Shown here: one piece after another, positions 1-8,222 of the stretch
Numbering within the stretch: the stretch's first letter is position 1
How the letters are laid out: each line of letters opens with the position of its first letter
Origin: Funneliformis mosseae
Lineage: Eukaryota; Glomeromycota; Glomeromycetes; Glomerales; Glomeraceae
DNA length: 10,532 nucleotides
NCBI GenBank assembly: GCA_910592005.1
Contig: CAJVPP010003882.1
Span: forward strand, 1-10,532
Direction: 5' to 3'
The notes under the pieces: model-generated
What the model saw: the letters and a program-made list of their open reading frames with translations, nothing else
Database searches by the model: none
Told to the model about the DNA's origin: nothing
Position numbers and translations under genes: made by a program

Positions 1-210
1 GGAACGATTGAAGTTATCGTTCCAAATGAATGATAAGAAAATCGTTCATTTGGAACGATTGAAGTTATCGTTCCAAACGAACGATAAGAAAATCGTTCAT
101 TTGAAACGATTGAAGTTATCATTCCAAACGAATGATAAGAAAATCGTTCATTTGGAATGATTGAAGTTATCGTTTCAAATGAACGATAAAAGGATCATTC
201 CAAATGATCC
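1..210. repeat. 51-bp tandem repeat array, each unit with two hairpins
   Basis: Units start at 1, 52, 103 and 154, exactly 51 bp apart; the fourth diverges after about 189. Each unit holds two inverted repeats. In unit 1, GGAACGAT (1-8) pairs with ATCGTTCC (16-23), and AAATGAATGAT (24-34) pairs with ATCGTTCATTT (41-51) with one mismatch that is absent from unit 2. The array ends in another perfect hairpin, GGATCATT (192-199) with AATGATCC (203-210). All differences between units are transitions, mostly CG to TG or CA. The array runs off the left edge, so its full copy number is unknown. It could be a satellite, or the subterminal region of a transposon whose end lies outside the window. Confidence 0.9.
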
Positions 211-380
211 GAAATTTTGGATTAATCCGAAATTTTCAGTTCAGTTCGGATTTTTACCGGTTTATGATTCGGTTCGGTTTCAGATTGGCATTTTTAGGAT
301 TTATAATCTGAACCGAACTGAACTGAAATTTTCAGATCAGTTTTGGATTGGCCTATAATCCGGACTGAACCAAACCGTTC
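211..380. repeat. inverted-repeat-rich block (CAGTTCAGTTCGG type)
   Basis: A perfect 16-bp inverted repeat joins TTTCAGTTCAGTTCGG (234-249) and its complement (313-328). Related shorter pieces, such as CCGAAATTTT, GGTTCGGTTT and CTGAAATTTTCAG, recur between and around the arms. The open frame that crosses this block (161-358) comes from the repeats and is not a gene. The block could be a small non-autonomous element or transposon subterminal sequence. No target duplication was found, so its borders are approximate. Confidence 0.6.
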
Positions 381-1472
381 GGAATATTAATATCAATATC
401 TAGTCCTTATCCATAACTTTTTCTCTTATAAGAGATTAATTGAGATATAAGGTGAAGGGGTTGGAAAGATTTAATATGAAAAAAAGATGTGTTAGGCTTG
501 GATCAAATAATATCTTTAAAAAGTTATCTTTTTTATATGATTTTTTCCTATTACATAGGAATATAAAATTCGCAGTAATTCAATAGATTTTATTGATTAT
601 TATATTTTATCTTATTTATTATTAAAAAAATTTAGTAATATTTGAAGTTGTGACGTTTATGACATGGGTATAATTTTGTAACATCTTATAAAATATCGAT
701 ATAGGAAGATTCGTGATTATTGATGTGAATATACTATTTTTTCTACATAATATATAAGAAAAATATATATTAAAAAAATTTTTTTTCACGATTGATCTCA
801 CATGAATATTAATTAATTAAAAAAGTTTTTTTTTATTTATATTATGCTAATGATTATATTCTATTATATTATTCAATATATGCGAAGTGAATTAAGTTAC
901 CAAATTTTTTTTTTACAAAGAAAAATGTAAAGGATAAAGAATTGTAATGTGAAAAATATATATAACATGAATATATAAAATAACATTTCATTTTTTTTAG
1001 AAAAAAAAGCAGATAGTTAAAAATGTCATATATTTAGCGAAGATTACTCTACTAAATTAATAAAATAAATAAATAAATAAAAATTAAATTAGTTTTTTAT
1101 TACTTTTGAATTTCGATCTTTGCATTAGATATTGATATTATAATAAATTTAAATTTAAAAGAAATTAATTTGTATTATTGCATCATCTTTTACTATCTGA
1201 CATTTAAATTTTTAAAATAAAACTTCTTTTTAGACAATTTAGGTTAGTCGATCATACTTTAATAAATTTTGTATCACTAAATTTCATAATATAATCAAAT
1301 TTTTTTTTTTCTTTTTTGATCGATATTTTTTACCTCAGGATTTTATTTTGGATTTTGGTATTTATTAATATGTGAATTTTTTTTTCCGCTTAAATTTAAG
1401 GTAAATATTAATAAAATTCTTTCACATTTTTTTTATATTATATAAAACTAACTCTTTAAAGTTAATTAGAAA
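381..1472. other. AT-rich stretch without a gene
   Basis: Both strands are dense in stops and in A or T runs, with no coding-like reading frame, tRNA shape or long repeat visible. A short (AAAT)n tract lies at about 1064-1080. The stretch lies directly before the hAT transposase and may include its promoter and 5' flank, but no convincing TATA box or hAT left terminus (CAGTG...) can be picked out. Confidence 0.6.
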
Positions 1473-1680
1473 ATGCAGGAAAAATATAAGCTTAGTAGAT
1501 ATTTTTTGATTTTAAATGAAAAATCAAATAAGTGAAATAACTATGTTATTTGTATAGATTGTATTTGAGTATTAGAACTTGAAGAAGCTTGAAAAAAATT
1601 TACAAATACAAAACGTGCATGTGCAAAACATCTTAAAAGTTGCTCATATTTTGCTAAAAAGTATATTAAAGAAGAAATTA

Positions 1681-1852
1681 CAGTTAACTCTTGTTATAAC
1701 GAACTCTATGTCCTAGACCTCAACTTCGCTATAAGGCTATAGTGAAGATTTTAAGAGATTTGATTGGCCAATTTGCTATAACAAGAGTATTTTTATTATA
1801 TTTGTTCAAAAAATTCGTTATATCAAGAGTTCGCTATAACAAGAGTTGACTG
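1681..1852. mobile_element. 172-bp pogo/Tigger-like MITE inside the hAT gene, with TA target duplication
   Basis: Terminal inverted repeats of 26 bp match at 24 positions. The left end begins CAGTTAACTCTTGTTATAAC; the right end, read inward on the minus strand, begins CAGTCAACTCTTGTTATAGC. The element is flanked by TA at 1679-1680 and 1853-1854. CAGT termini with a TA duplication are typical of the pogo/Tigger branch of Tc1/mariner. Variants of CTCTTGTTATA recur inside (about 1771-1789 and 1815-1830), and a further imperfect hairpin spans about 1724-1747. It has no coding capacity. Joining the flanks across one TA keeps the transposase frame open, which identifies the empty site. Insert plus duplication is 174 bp, so it is frame-neutral, but it brings an in-frame TAG at 1740. 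Confidence 0.92.
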
Positions 1853-2550
1853 TATAAGTATTATTAATGAAGTATTAGATCATGGATCTAAAAAAAAAAA
1901 TAAGCGATGATATATAAATGAAAAATCTGATGATAAAAAAGAAGAATCTAACAAGTATGAAACCTTTAATCTCAATAACTTTTTTTATAAATCTTCATTT
2001 ACTATGACAAGAAGTAATATAAGTGAAGTTTCCAACATATCATATCAGAGTTTTAGTCTACTTGACAATTATATATATTGTGAATTAAAACTAGAACATG
2101 TTGGTATATTTGAATATTTAATATTAAATGTGACAGTAGCATGTGACTTACCATTTAGTTGGATTGAAAATTCAGCAATCAAGTCTTTATTCAAGTGGAT
2201 TAACCTTATGCTTATTTTACCAAATTGAAGGCAATTAAATAATCATATTTTTAATAAAAATACTAGTAAAATAATAGAGAATATTATTAAAGAAGTAGTA
2301 GATGATAAATTGGGTATATATTGGCATTTGATGGTTGGAAAAATGTCTCAAAACAAAATTTGTTAGACTCAGTACTATTTACATCATCAAATAATATGAT
2401 TATTTGGAAAGTAGAAAATATAAGTGGCAAATAATATACATGAGAAGTTGTTTATAATGAAACTATAAAAGCTTTTGAAGAATTAGAACAACAAAATATA
2501 TAAATAAATGGGCTTATTACAGATTCAGCATCAGAAAATGCAGCAGCAAG

Positions 2551-2632
2551 GTAATTATTTTATTAATTTTAAATTATTATAATGTATTAATTTAACTAAC
2601 TTAACTAATTTAATACTATTTTAATTAATTAG
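2551..2632 (+). other. intron 1 of the hAT transposase (82 bp)
   Basis: It begins GTAATT and ends TTAATTAG, with a fungal-type branch sequence TAACTAAC at about 2593-2600. Removing it joins the TDSAS...AAA block to the coding run that leads to CFAYQMN, with an Arg codon across the junction. Confidence 0.8.
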
Positions 2633-2927
2633 AAAATGATTGTGTCTTAAGTTTTGTAATAAATTGTTTCTACCTTGCTTTGCATATCAAATGAATTTGT
2701 GTATAGGAGATATATTTAAAGAATCATCAAGTTTAAGTAATACTGCAGAAGAAGCAATTGAAATTATTACATTTTTTTAGTCGTTCAAAAGTTTGGCTTG
2801 AACACCTTCAAACTGAACAAATAAATACATATAAAATACAAATTTCTTTAGTTTCTTCTGCTACAACCTGATGGAATTCTCATTACTATTGCTTTACTAG
2901 TTATTAAAAATAAAGGGTGCTTTACAA

Positions 2928-2993
2928 GTTTAAATTAATTATTAATTTATTATTATTTATTAATTTTGAAATCAAAATTTTTTATTTTATTAG
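2928..2993 (+). other. intron 2 of the hAT transposase (66 bp)
   Basis: It begins GTTTAAATT and ends TTTTATTAG. Splicing joins GGT GCT TTA CAA to AAT TTA GCT ACT in frame, giving GALQNLATK, the wording expected at this place in the family. The 5' site GTTTAA is weaker than the fungal consensus, and the intron is pure AT-rich sequence. Confidence 0.75.
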
Positions 2994-3657
2994 AATTTAG
3001 CTACTAAAATTAAAGAAAAAATAATTTTAGATGAATATGATTTTCCAAACAAGTATCTTGATTGTATTCTTAATAATAATTGGTGGTATCAAGTATGAAA
3101 ATAGAAGAGCTTTTAATTTCATATTGTTTAGCATTAAATAAAATTCAAAAATATAATGCACGATTATATGAGGTGCTTTATGGATTTAGAAGTATAGTAA
3201 AGGTTTTAAAAAGTTTTAATAAATTAAGTTTGGAAAAATATTTTTTGAAAAAACTTGAAAATCGATGAAACAATAGGAACAACCACTTCTTCTATTAGCA
3301 TTTTTACTTCATCTATTATATTGTGATTCAAAATTTAATTCAAATGCATCAAATTTATCTTTTGCTCATTTGGATAAATGAATACTTTACTACTATTATA
3401 CTTGGTTTCAAAAAGATCCTACTATTTTATTATCTGAATTAGAAGATTATCATGCAAAAAAATATCCATATACTGATGCAGTTGTAAAGCAATTTAAAGA
3501 TAATGTGTTATGATATTGGTATTATATACAAGAATATTCAAAAGAATTATATAAAGTTGGGCAACATATTTTTTCAATTACAGCTTCAACTGCTTCTTTA
3601 AAACCATTATTTTCTACTATGGGTTAGTATCATTCTAAAAGAAAAAATAGATTAAAG

Positions 3658-3754
3658 GTAATAATTTATAATTTATAAGTTTATTTTTTATTTTTTATTT
3701 TTATTTATTTTTTTTTTAATTTAATAAATTAATTAATTAATTATATTTTAATAG
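3658..3754 (+). other. intron 3 of the hAT transposase (97 bp)
   Basis: It begins GTAATAATT and ends TTTTAATAG. Splicing joins KRKNRLK to AEKVLGMI in frame. The interior is a long T-rich and AATT-rich tract with several TTAAT candidates for the branch site. Confidence 0.8.
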
Positions 3755-4300
3755 GCAGAAAAGGTTTTAGGAATGATTTAAATTAAAGCTCAAATGCAAC
3801 ATAATGAGCAGTTTTTACAAATTGATAAAGAAGCATAACATATAAAAAAATGATTTCTAGTCTTTCTACTATCAGAAATACTGATGATGATATTCAAATA
3901 TTTGATGAAAATATTATTTTACTACTTAATGTATCAGATAATGAAATAGAAAATGATGAAGAATATGAAACTTTAGGTAATAAAATAACTAATAATTGGC
4001 AAAATACAATAGCAAATTGGATTAAACTTATTAAAGATGAAGTTCAAGATTTAGAAATAGAAAAAACAAATGTAAATGAAAATTTTAATATTACTGTAGC
4101 TAATATTTCTCAAATAGTACATCCTGTAAATGATATAAAAGCAAAATATAATTTATGTGATATATTTGCAAATAATTTAGAATTTTCCAATTATTTAGAA
4201 AGTTTTGTAATAGGAAACAATTAATAAATAAAATTATTAATATCATTAGTATTTTATATATATCATGTAATTTATTTTATATATTTTTATTAGTTGATAA

Positions 4301-4421
4301 AATATTTGGCAATTGGATTAAGTCCAATTGTCCAATTATTTAAATGGATTAATTGAACTATATCTAATTGTCTAATTGTCTAATTAGTCCATTTGTTCAA
4401 TTAGTCCAATTGATAACACTG
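4301..4421. repeat. hAT right-end subterminal repeats and terminus
   Basis: TCCAATTG occurs at 4323-4330 and 4405-4412, with variants TCCAATTA (4331) and CTAATTGT (about 4364-4380), and inverted as CAATTGGA (4310-4317). The first two orientations form a hairpin with 8-bp arms at 4310-4330. The block closes with CACTG at 4417-4421. Clusters of short direct and inverted motifs near hAT ends are usually transposase binding sites; that role is inferred here. Confidence 0.75.
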
Positions 4422-4429
4422 GTATGAAG
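4422..4429. other. predicted 8-bp hAT target-site duplication (one copy seen)
   Basis: GTATGAAG directly abuts the CACTG terminus. On the minus strand it reads CTTCATAC, part of Helitron codons ending KLLLHT. The partner copy is not in the window, so this is a prediction from the usual 8-bp hAT duplication. Confidence 0.45.
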
Positions 4430-5866
4430 TAATAATTTCTAAAATATCACAAGTGACGAATCATCAGAACCACTCTTACCAATAATCTGTTTTAATATTT
4501 CTGAGAAAGCTTCAGATCTTACTTCAGATTTGCTTGCATATTTTGCAATATATTGTAAAGCAGAATTAATATCAAGAACTGGCTTCAAGTTTACATTTGC
4601 GTACTATTCTTAGATCTTAAGAATTGATATAAGGATCATTTTTAGCTGTGAATAACTCAAGTTGACTATTTTTATCATTGAGGAATATACTTTCTATAGT
4701 CTCTTTTGGGTAGCTAAATCTACAGTATTCTTCTTTCTTTTTATTTACACGAAGACAATACGAGGCACTACATTGAGTGTGTATTTGTAATTTGTTGATT
4801 AACTCAATGTAGTCCTGTATATCATAATTGATCTCTTCAGTATATTTCTAACATGGATAGTGATCTAATACAGGTGCAAAATGTTTAGGATTCATTATAG
4901 TCACTAATGAATCTAGGTATTGTATCACTTTATTTATTTCCTTTTAATTTTCTTTAATTTTATCTCATATAATATTTGGTGCATCCTTCTGTTTTCTGAT
5001 TCTATGAATATGAATACTTCCACAATGCTGCCATTCAAAATGGTACCAATAATCCTCAAGATTCCACTTAGGAATTAGTATTTTTCCAAAAATATCTTGA
5101 AGCATTTTTCAAAAAACCAAGCGGCAAAATATGGATTGTTAATTAAATCTTTTCATTTATCTGGCTCTTTCTTCTGCTGTTCTGTTGACAGATTCTTTTC
5201 ATGCAATATGAGTTTATGAAGATCTGGCCAATATATATCTGCAACCTGAAAGTGAAGAATACCATTCCCTGATATTTAAGCTATTTAATCATATCTCTTA
5301 GCTCAGATCTTCGCTTATTCTAAAACTGCTGAGTTTCACGTAACCGCTCACCAAATCTTAAGATTTTATCAGCAATATGACTATCTTTCTCAATCATCTC
5401 TTGAACCTCTTCAATGGTAAGTTGTTTACTATTTAAACTTTACTTTACGTATACTTTACCTTCTTGCAATACTCTCCATCATATCTGTGAGTTTAGTGCA
5501 AAGTACCACTATCTAGTATACTATGCAAATCTTTCATTCTTATATTTCAGTAAATGCAAAAAATATTTAGCTGGTTTTATATCTCTAATGTGTTCCAATC
5601 TGAGGTCAGCATTTCCAGTTAGATACAGGATTGGAAATGCTTATGCAATAAATCCCAGTATCTTGAATTCATTCATTAATAAGACTTTCACCTATATTTG
5701 GTCATATTATATAAGTCTTATTATTGTCATTTTTCATTCTTTTAAGAGTATCAGCAATAGAAGATTCTTCATTTGGAGATGGAAGAGATGTAGAAATAAA
5801 ATTACTAATTATTATATCTTCAGTTTCAGTATCATCATTTTCAAGAATTTCATCTACTGTCTCTTC

Positions 5867-6675
5867 AAGCCAGGAAAGCTGATCATCAACAGGACCATTG
5901 TCAGGTAAAGATTGTAATATTTCTTCATTAATGATAATATTAGCATAGTAGCAGTTATTCGTTTTTAACCAGTAAAGTGCGTGAGCAACTTTACTATGAT
6001 GAACATTGAAGTCTCTAAATGTTAAAGTGTTTGAGGACTAATGATGAATGATAAGAATATCTAATGATGAAAGACATCGAGGGAGTCATGTTGTAAACTC
6101 AGATATATCTTGTGAAAAGTTAATAATATGACTACGGTATGCATATTGACTACCATAAAGACAGTAAACTGAGACAATTGGGTAAATCTGAACAATTAAT
6201 ATCTCCTTTATTTCAGTAAGTCCTTGTAGTTCCTCAGGAACATCTCCCAGGTTCATATTGATTTCTAAGGTGAATTTCTTTATTTGATTCTTATCAGAAT
6301 AATAGCTACAACACATTTTTCTTACAAGTTTAATCAATGGGAATTGTTCATTATAAATAGGACAATGTTGATTGATTAATTCATTGATCTTTTTACGAAA
6401 ATTCTGCAATAGTTTTTAATCAGATTCAAGAAGTTGCTATTCAAGACTCTGGTTATGATTAGTATTCCTATCAATGTTTTTTAAAATAGATTTTGCTCTT
6501 CTTTTATGCATTCATTCACGTTGCTTAGCAGTTTTTTCAGCAAGTTTTCTTCTATTTATATTCATGATTATAAGTACAATGCTTTTTTTATTGATCAAAA
6601 GTTTTGTTTTCCCTACTTTTACACTTTCTAAGTGTTTCAAGACGAATAATATCAGGTTCATTATCCATTTTTTTT
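5867..6675. repeat. arm of a long inverted repeat with 9700-10532
   Basis: The N-terminal coding part of Helitron copy 1 is the inverted counterpart of copy 2. The arms are 809 and 833 bp, separated by about 3.0 kb. The length difference equals a 24-bp deletion in copy 1 plus a balancing pair of single-base indels. Both copies read outwards, with their 5' ends facing each other. Confidence 0.9.
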
Positions 6676-6745
6676 GTGTAGAATGCGTATTATTAGGGTC
6701 ATCATTAGTATCTGAAACTGAATGTAAAGACGAAAAAGAAGACAT

Positions 6746-6950
6746 TTTTTTTTTAGATTATCTAGATTTAATATTTCTAGTACTCCGTAATACAAATTAC
6801 AAAATTTGCCTAGGCGGATATGTTTATAAAAAGCAAAACCTCCTTTTTAGTATTTTCCCATTCTGACGTTTATGTACTTGCTGACTTAACTAATAAGTTT
6901 ATGAGTTTTGTCACATTTGGTTACCAGATCAGCAGAATAAAAAATAATAA
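6746..6950. other. gene-free segment between Helitron copy 1 and the palindrome array
   Basis: No coding frame of note was found on either strand. It includes an imperfect palindrome around TTGCCTAGGCGG (about 6807-6818). If Helitron copy 1 keeps its 5' terminus, it should lie here or further right, but no TC end could be assigned. Confidence 0.4.
6823..6830 (-). promoter_or_regulatory. possible TATA-like element upstream of Helitron copy 1
   Basis: TTTATAAA lies about 80 bp upstream of ATG 6745, in a locally less AT-rich context next to CCGCCTAGGC (about 6808-6818). Such strings are common in AT-rich DNA, so the call rests only on spacing and is weak. Confidence 0.2.
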
Positions 6951-7094
6951 AACCAGTTATAATCAAATATCGATAACTGGTTTAAACTTTTAACCGGTTA
7001 TAATAAAATCAGATGATCGATTTTATAAAATATTTAACCAGTTATAATTTGAACTGATTAAAACCGGTTATAAATCTGATATCGATAACTGGTT
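6951..7094. repeat. array of AACCRGTTATAA palindromes
   Basis: AACCRGTTATAA occurs at 6951, 6992, 7036 and 7062, and the inverted form ATAACTGGTT at 6973-6982 and 7085-7094. Two hairpin units, 6951-6982 and 7062-7094, share the layout AACCRGTTAT...ATATCGATAACTGGTT. The alternation of CAG and CGG in the motif is again a transition. The density of inverted motifs resembles the subterminal region of a DNA transposon, but no terminus or target duplication was found. Confidence 0.75.
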
Positions 7095-7105
7095 CTAACC
7101 TCTAG

Positions 7106-7950
7106 ATCCTACTGCTACCGCCTAAAAAAAACTTGCTCTTATTGATTTTACTTCTTATAGCTATTGCAATTATTATTTTTGCTGCTCCTTATATTTGGGG
7201 TTTAATTGGAATAGCAGCAGAAGTCACTGATATATCTATTGTTAGAATTTCTGAACTTAGTGCTGAAATGGGTGCTGCAGATGATGCTATAGCATCATTA
7301 TCTATAGTAGCCAGAAATACAGCAGTACATTGGAGAAATATAGCATAAAAAACTAAGGCGGCTTTCAAAACAAGAAAACTTGCTAGAGATTACAGATTAG
7401 TGAAAGAAATAGAAGGTGAGTATGAAAAAGATAAATGCACAGATGAAGAAGTAATAGAGGATATAGCATCTTACTATAAACGTTCAAGTAACCCAAAAAT
7501 TACACAAATCCTTAGAACTTTGAATAGGACATATAAAGATAAAAGAGGGATACATTGCCAATGAATTTTTCAATTATTTGGTTTATGGTCATCTCTTTCA
7601 GGAGAATGCACTATAGTATCTTTTGTTTAGATTAATTCCACAATGTAGAAGTTTAAAAAGAATCATATTTATTGCAAAAAGATAATAGCTAATTGTATAA
7701 TAGGTATGTAATTATGTCATATTTTGTCTATTTAATATCACTTGGATTAACAATTGACTTTTTGGCTATAGATTAAGACTTCAAAGGCTGCTGATAAGTT
7801 TATTTAATGTACATCAAGCCCTACAATATTTATATCAATATAGGTTCCATACCAAAATTAGAACCAGTTTCTGAGATTGATTTAGAGATTAGTCCAAGAT
7901 CCAATACTTAATCTAATAGAGAATCTGGTTCCTAGAATTAGTAAAACTTT
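7106..7950 (+). pseudogene. decayed gene of unknown function with a hydrophobic N-terminal segment
   Basis: I do not recognise this protein. An open frame runs from 7106, after an in-frame TAG that could equally be the end of an intron (TTCTAACCTCTAG), to TAA 7346; it has no ATG at its head. It starts with a strong membrane or signal-anchor segment (LLLILLLIAIAIIIFAAPYI), then WGLIGIAAEV and an Ala-rich helical stretch. After the TAA the same frame stays open for 71 codons (KTKAAFKTRKLARDYRLVKE... to TGA 7562), rich in charged residues. An extra G near 7547 then moves the reading to YIANEFFNYLVYGHLFQENAL and LLFRLIPQCRSLKRIIFIAKR. A possible intron follows, then short coding-like pieces such as GSIPKLEPVSEIDLEISPRS (about 7838-7900). 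It uses more GCN codons than its surroundings. The right limit is approximate. Confidence 0.5.
7704..7771 (+). other. possible intron in the unknown decayed gene (68 bp)
   Basis: GTATGT at 7704 is a canonical fungal donor. A possible branch sequence GATTAAC is at about 7745-7751 and the acceptor GGCTATAG ends at 7771. Splicing would join the IANEFF frame to IKTSKAADKFI. Several stops lie just before the donor, so support is limited. Confidence 0.35.
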
Positions 7951-8222
7951 ATCAGTATTCAATTCTAATGAGGAATTTCTGATCCTACAATAATCACATC
8001 ACGTGAAAAATTCACAAGTTAATTATATAAAAGAAATATTTTGCAAAACAAAATGTATCAACAATTACAACATTAAGAATATTACACTAAACTTAAGCTA
8101 TATTGTCAAACATATATTGTCATATAAAGATTCATTATTTTTTTTTACAAAAAATATGAAATTTTTAGATCCAATAATCCAAGAAAAATCTAGTGATAGT
8201 TGAATATTATACCTTTCTGAAT

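Larger units (their letters stand above)
1473..4224 (+). pseudogene. hAT transposase pseudogene (BED finger, RNase H-like core, hAT dimerisation region), three introns
   Basis: This was the enzyme for cut-and-paste hAT transposition, and it is now dead. ATG 1473 follows an in-frame TAG at 1467. A BED-type finger reads C27-x2-C30-x22-H53-x3-C57. The first catalytic Asp is in AFDGWKN (Asp codon 2330), and the second is in LITDSAS (Asp codon 2522). CFAYQMN and NNWWYQ follow, and then the dimerisation region YWYYI...LFSTMG...KRKNRLK. The usual SASxERxFS block has become TASLKPLFS, losing the conserved Glu. Stops include TGA 1533, 1566, 1590, 1908 and 2226, TAG 3274 and TAG 3625. Frameshifts lie near 2323, 2780, 2905, 3094, 3268 and in the A-run at about 3843. 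The acidic tail (3850-4224) is open and ends at TAA, followed by AATAAA. A miniature element interrupts exon 1. Family assignment is firm; exact exon borders are inferred from frame and splice signals. Confidence 0.88.
1473..4421 (+). mobile_element. degenerate hAT-superfamily DNA transposon (right end defined, left end not found)
   Basis: The body is the dead transposase at 1473-4224. The right end is a subterminal repeat zone closing in ATAACACTG at 4421; CAGTG/CACTG termini are usual for hAT elements. The right end abuts Helitron coding sequence, so the next 8 bp, GTATGAAG (4422-4429), are the expected target duplication. No second copy of that 8-mer, nor a CAGTGTTATC terminus, is visible to the left in this window. 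The true left end must be outside, deleted or too mutated to see. The start given here is only the first codon of the transposase. Confidence 0.8.
4422..6745 (-). pseudogene. Helitron replicase pseudogene, copy 1 (DUF6570-like region plus Rep domain), cut at its 3' side by the hAT element
   Basis: This encoded the rolling-circle Rep/helicase protein of a Helitron; the helicase half is missing. A leader starts at ATG 6745 (MSSFSSLHSVSD), then a shift in the A-run at about 6670 leads to MDNEPDIIRLETLRK. The longest open block (6409-6086) holds CCSYYSDK, EELQGLTEI and YAYRSHIINFSQDISEF. It continues with LTFRDFNVHHSKVAHALYWL and DDQLSWLEE. Rep motifs follow: FFTF...VADIYWPDLHK (about 5265-5210, with a frameshift), KWNLEDYWYHFEWQH (5070-5023), the metal-binding HIH (5012-5004), and the two-tyrosine motif YIAKY (4552-4538). 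The frame ends SSLVIF*KLLLHT exactly at the hAT end, just before where the family normally reads ERDISAQE. Many stops and frameshifts show it is dead. Trp codons in the Rep block are intact. Confidence 0.87.

Noticed and set aside
1..210. CRISPR-like array
   Set aside because: The 51-bp units are contiguous, without unique spacers, and the setting is a eukaryotic transposon-rich region.
161..358. Plus-strand open frame of 65 codons through the repeats
   Set aside because: It is made of the 51-bp repeat and the inverted-repeat block, with low-complexity text and no family likeness.
361..1472. Mitochondrial or plasmid origin because of extreme AT content
   Set aside because: The spliceosomal-type introns, hAT and Helitron sequences around it are nuclear features, and no mitochondrial gene or tRNA is visible.
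1473..4224. Alternative genetic code (TGA as Trp, TAA or TAG as Gln) to explain the in-frame stops
   Set aside because: TGA also stands at likely Arg sites, TAG at likely Trp sites, and true frameshifts are present. Intact TGG codons are common in the Helitron Rep block. Decay by transitions explains all of this.
5414..5908. Plus-strand open frame of 164 codons
   Set aside because: It lies antisense to the Helitron Rep/DUF6570-linked region, begins without ATG, and its text is the complement of recognisable Helitron protein.
6474..6866. Plus-strand open frame of 130 codons
   Set aside because: It is antisense to the N-terminal part of Helitron copy 1. The same antisense frame appears opposite copy 2 (9698-9925), as expected of a shadow.
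8003..8203. Plus-strand open frame of 66 codons
   Set aside because: It has no ATG at its head and an Asn/Lys/Ile-rich text typical of AT-rich chance frames. It is a possible tail of the unknown gene before it, but this cannot be supported.
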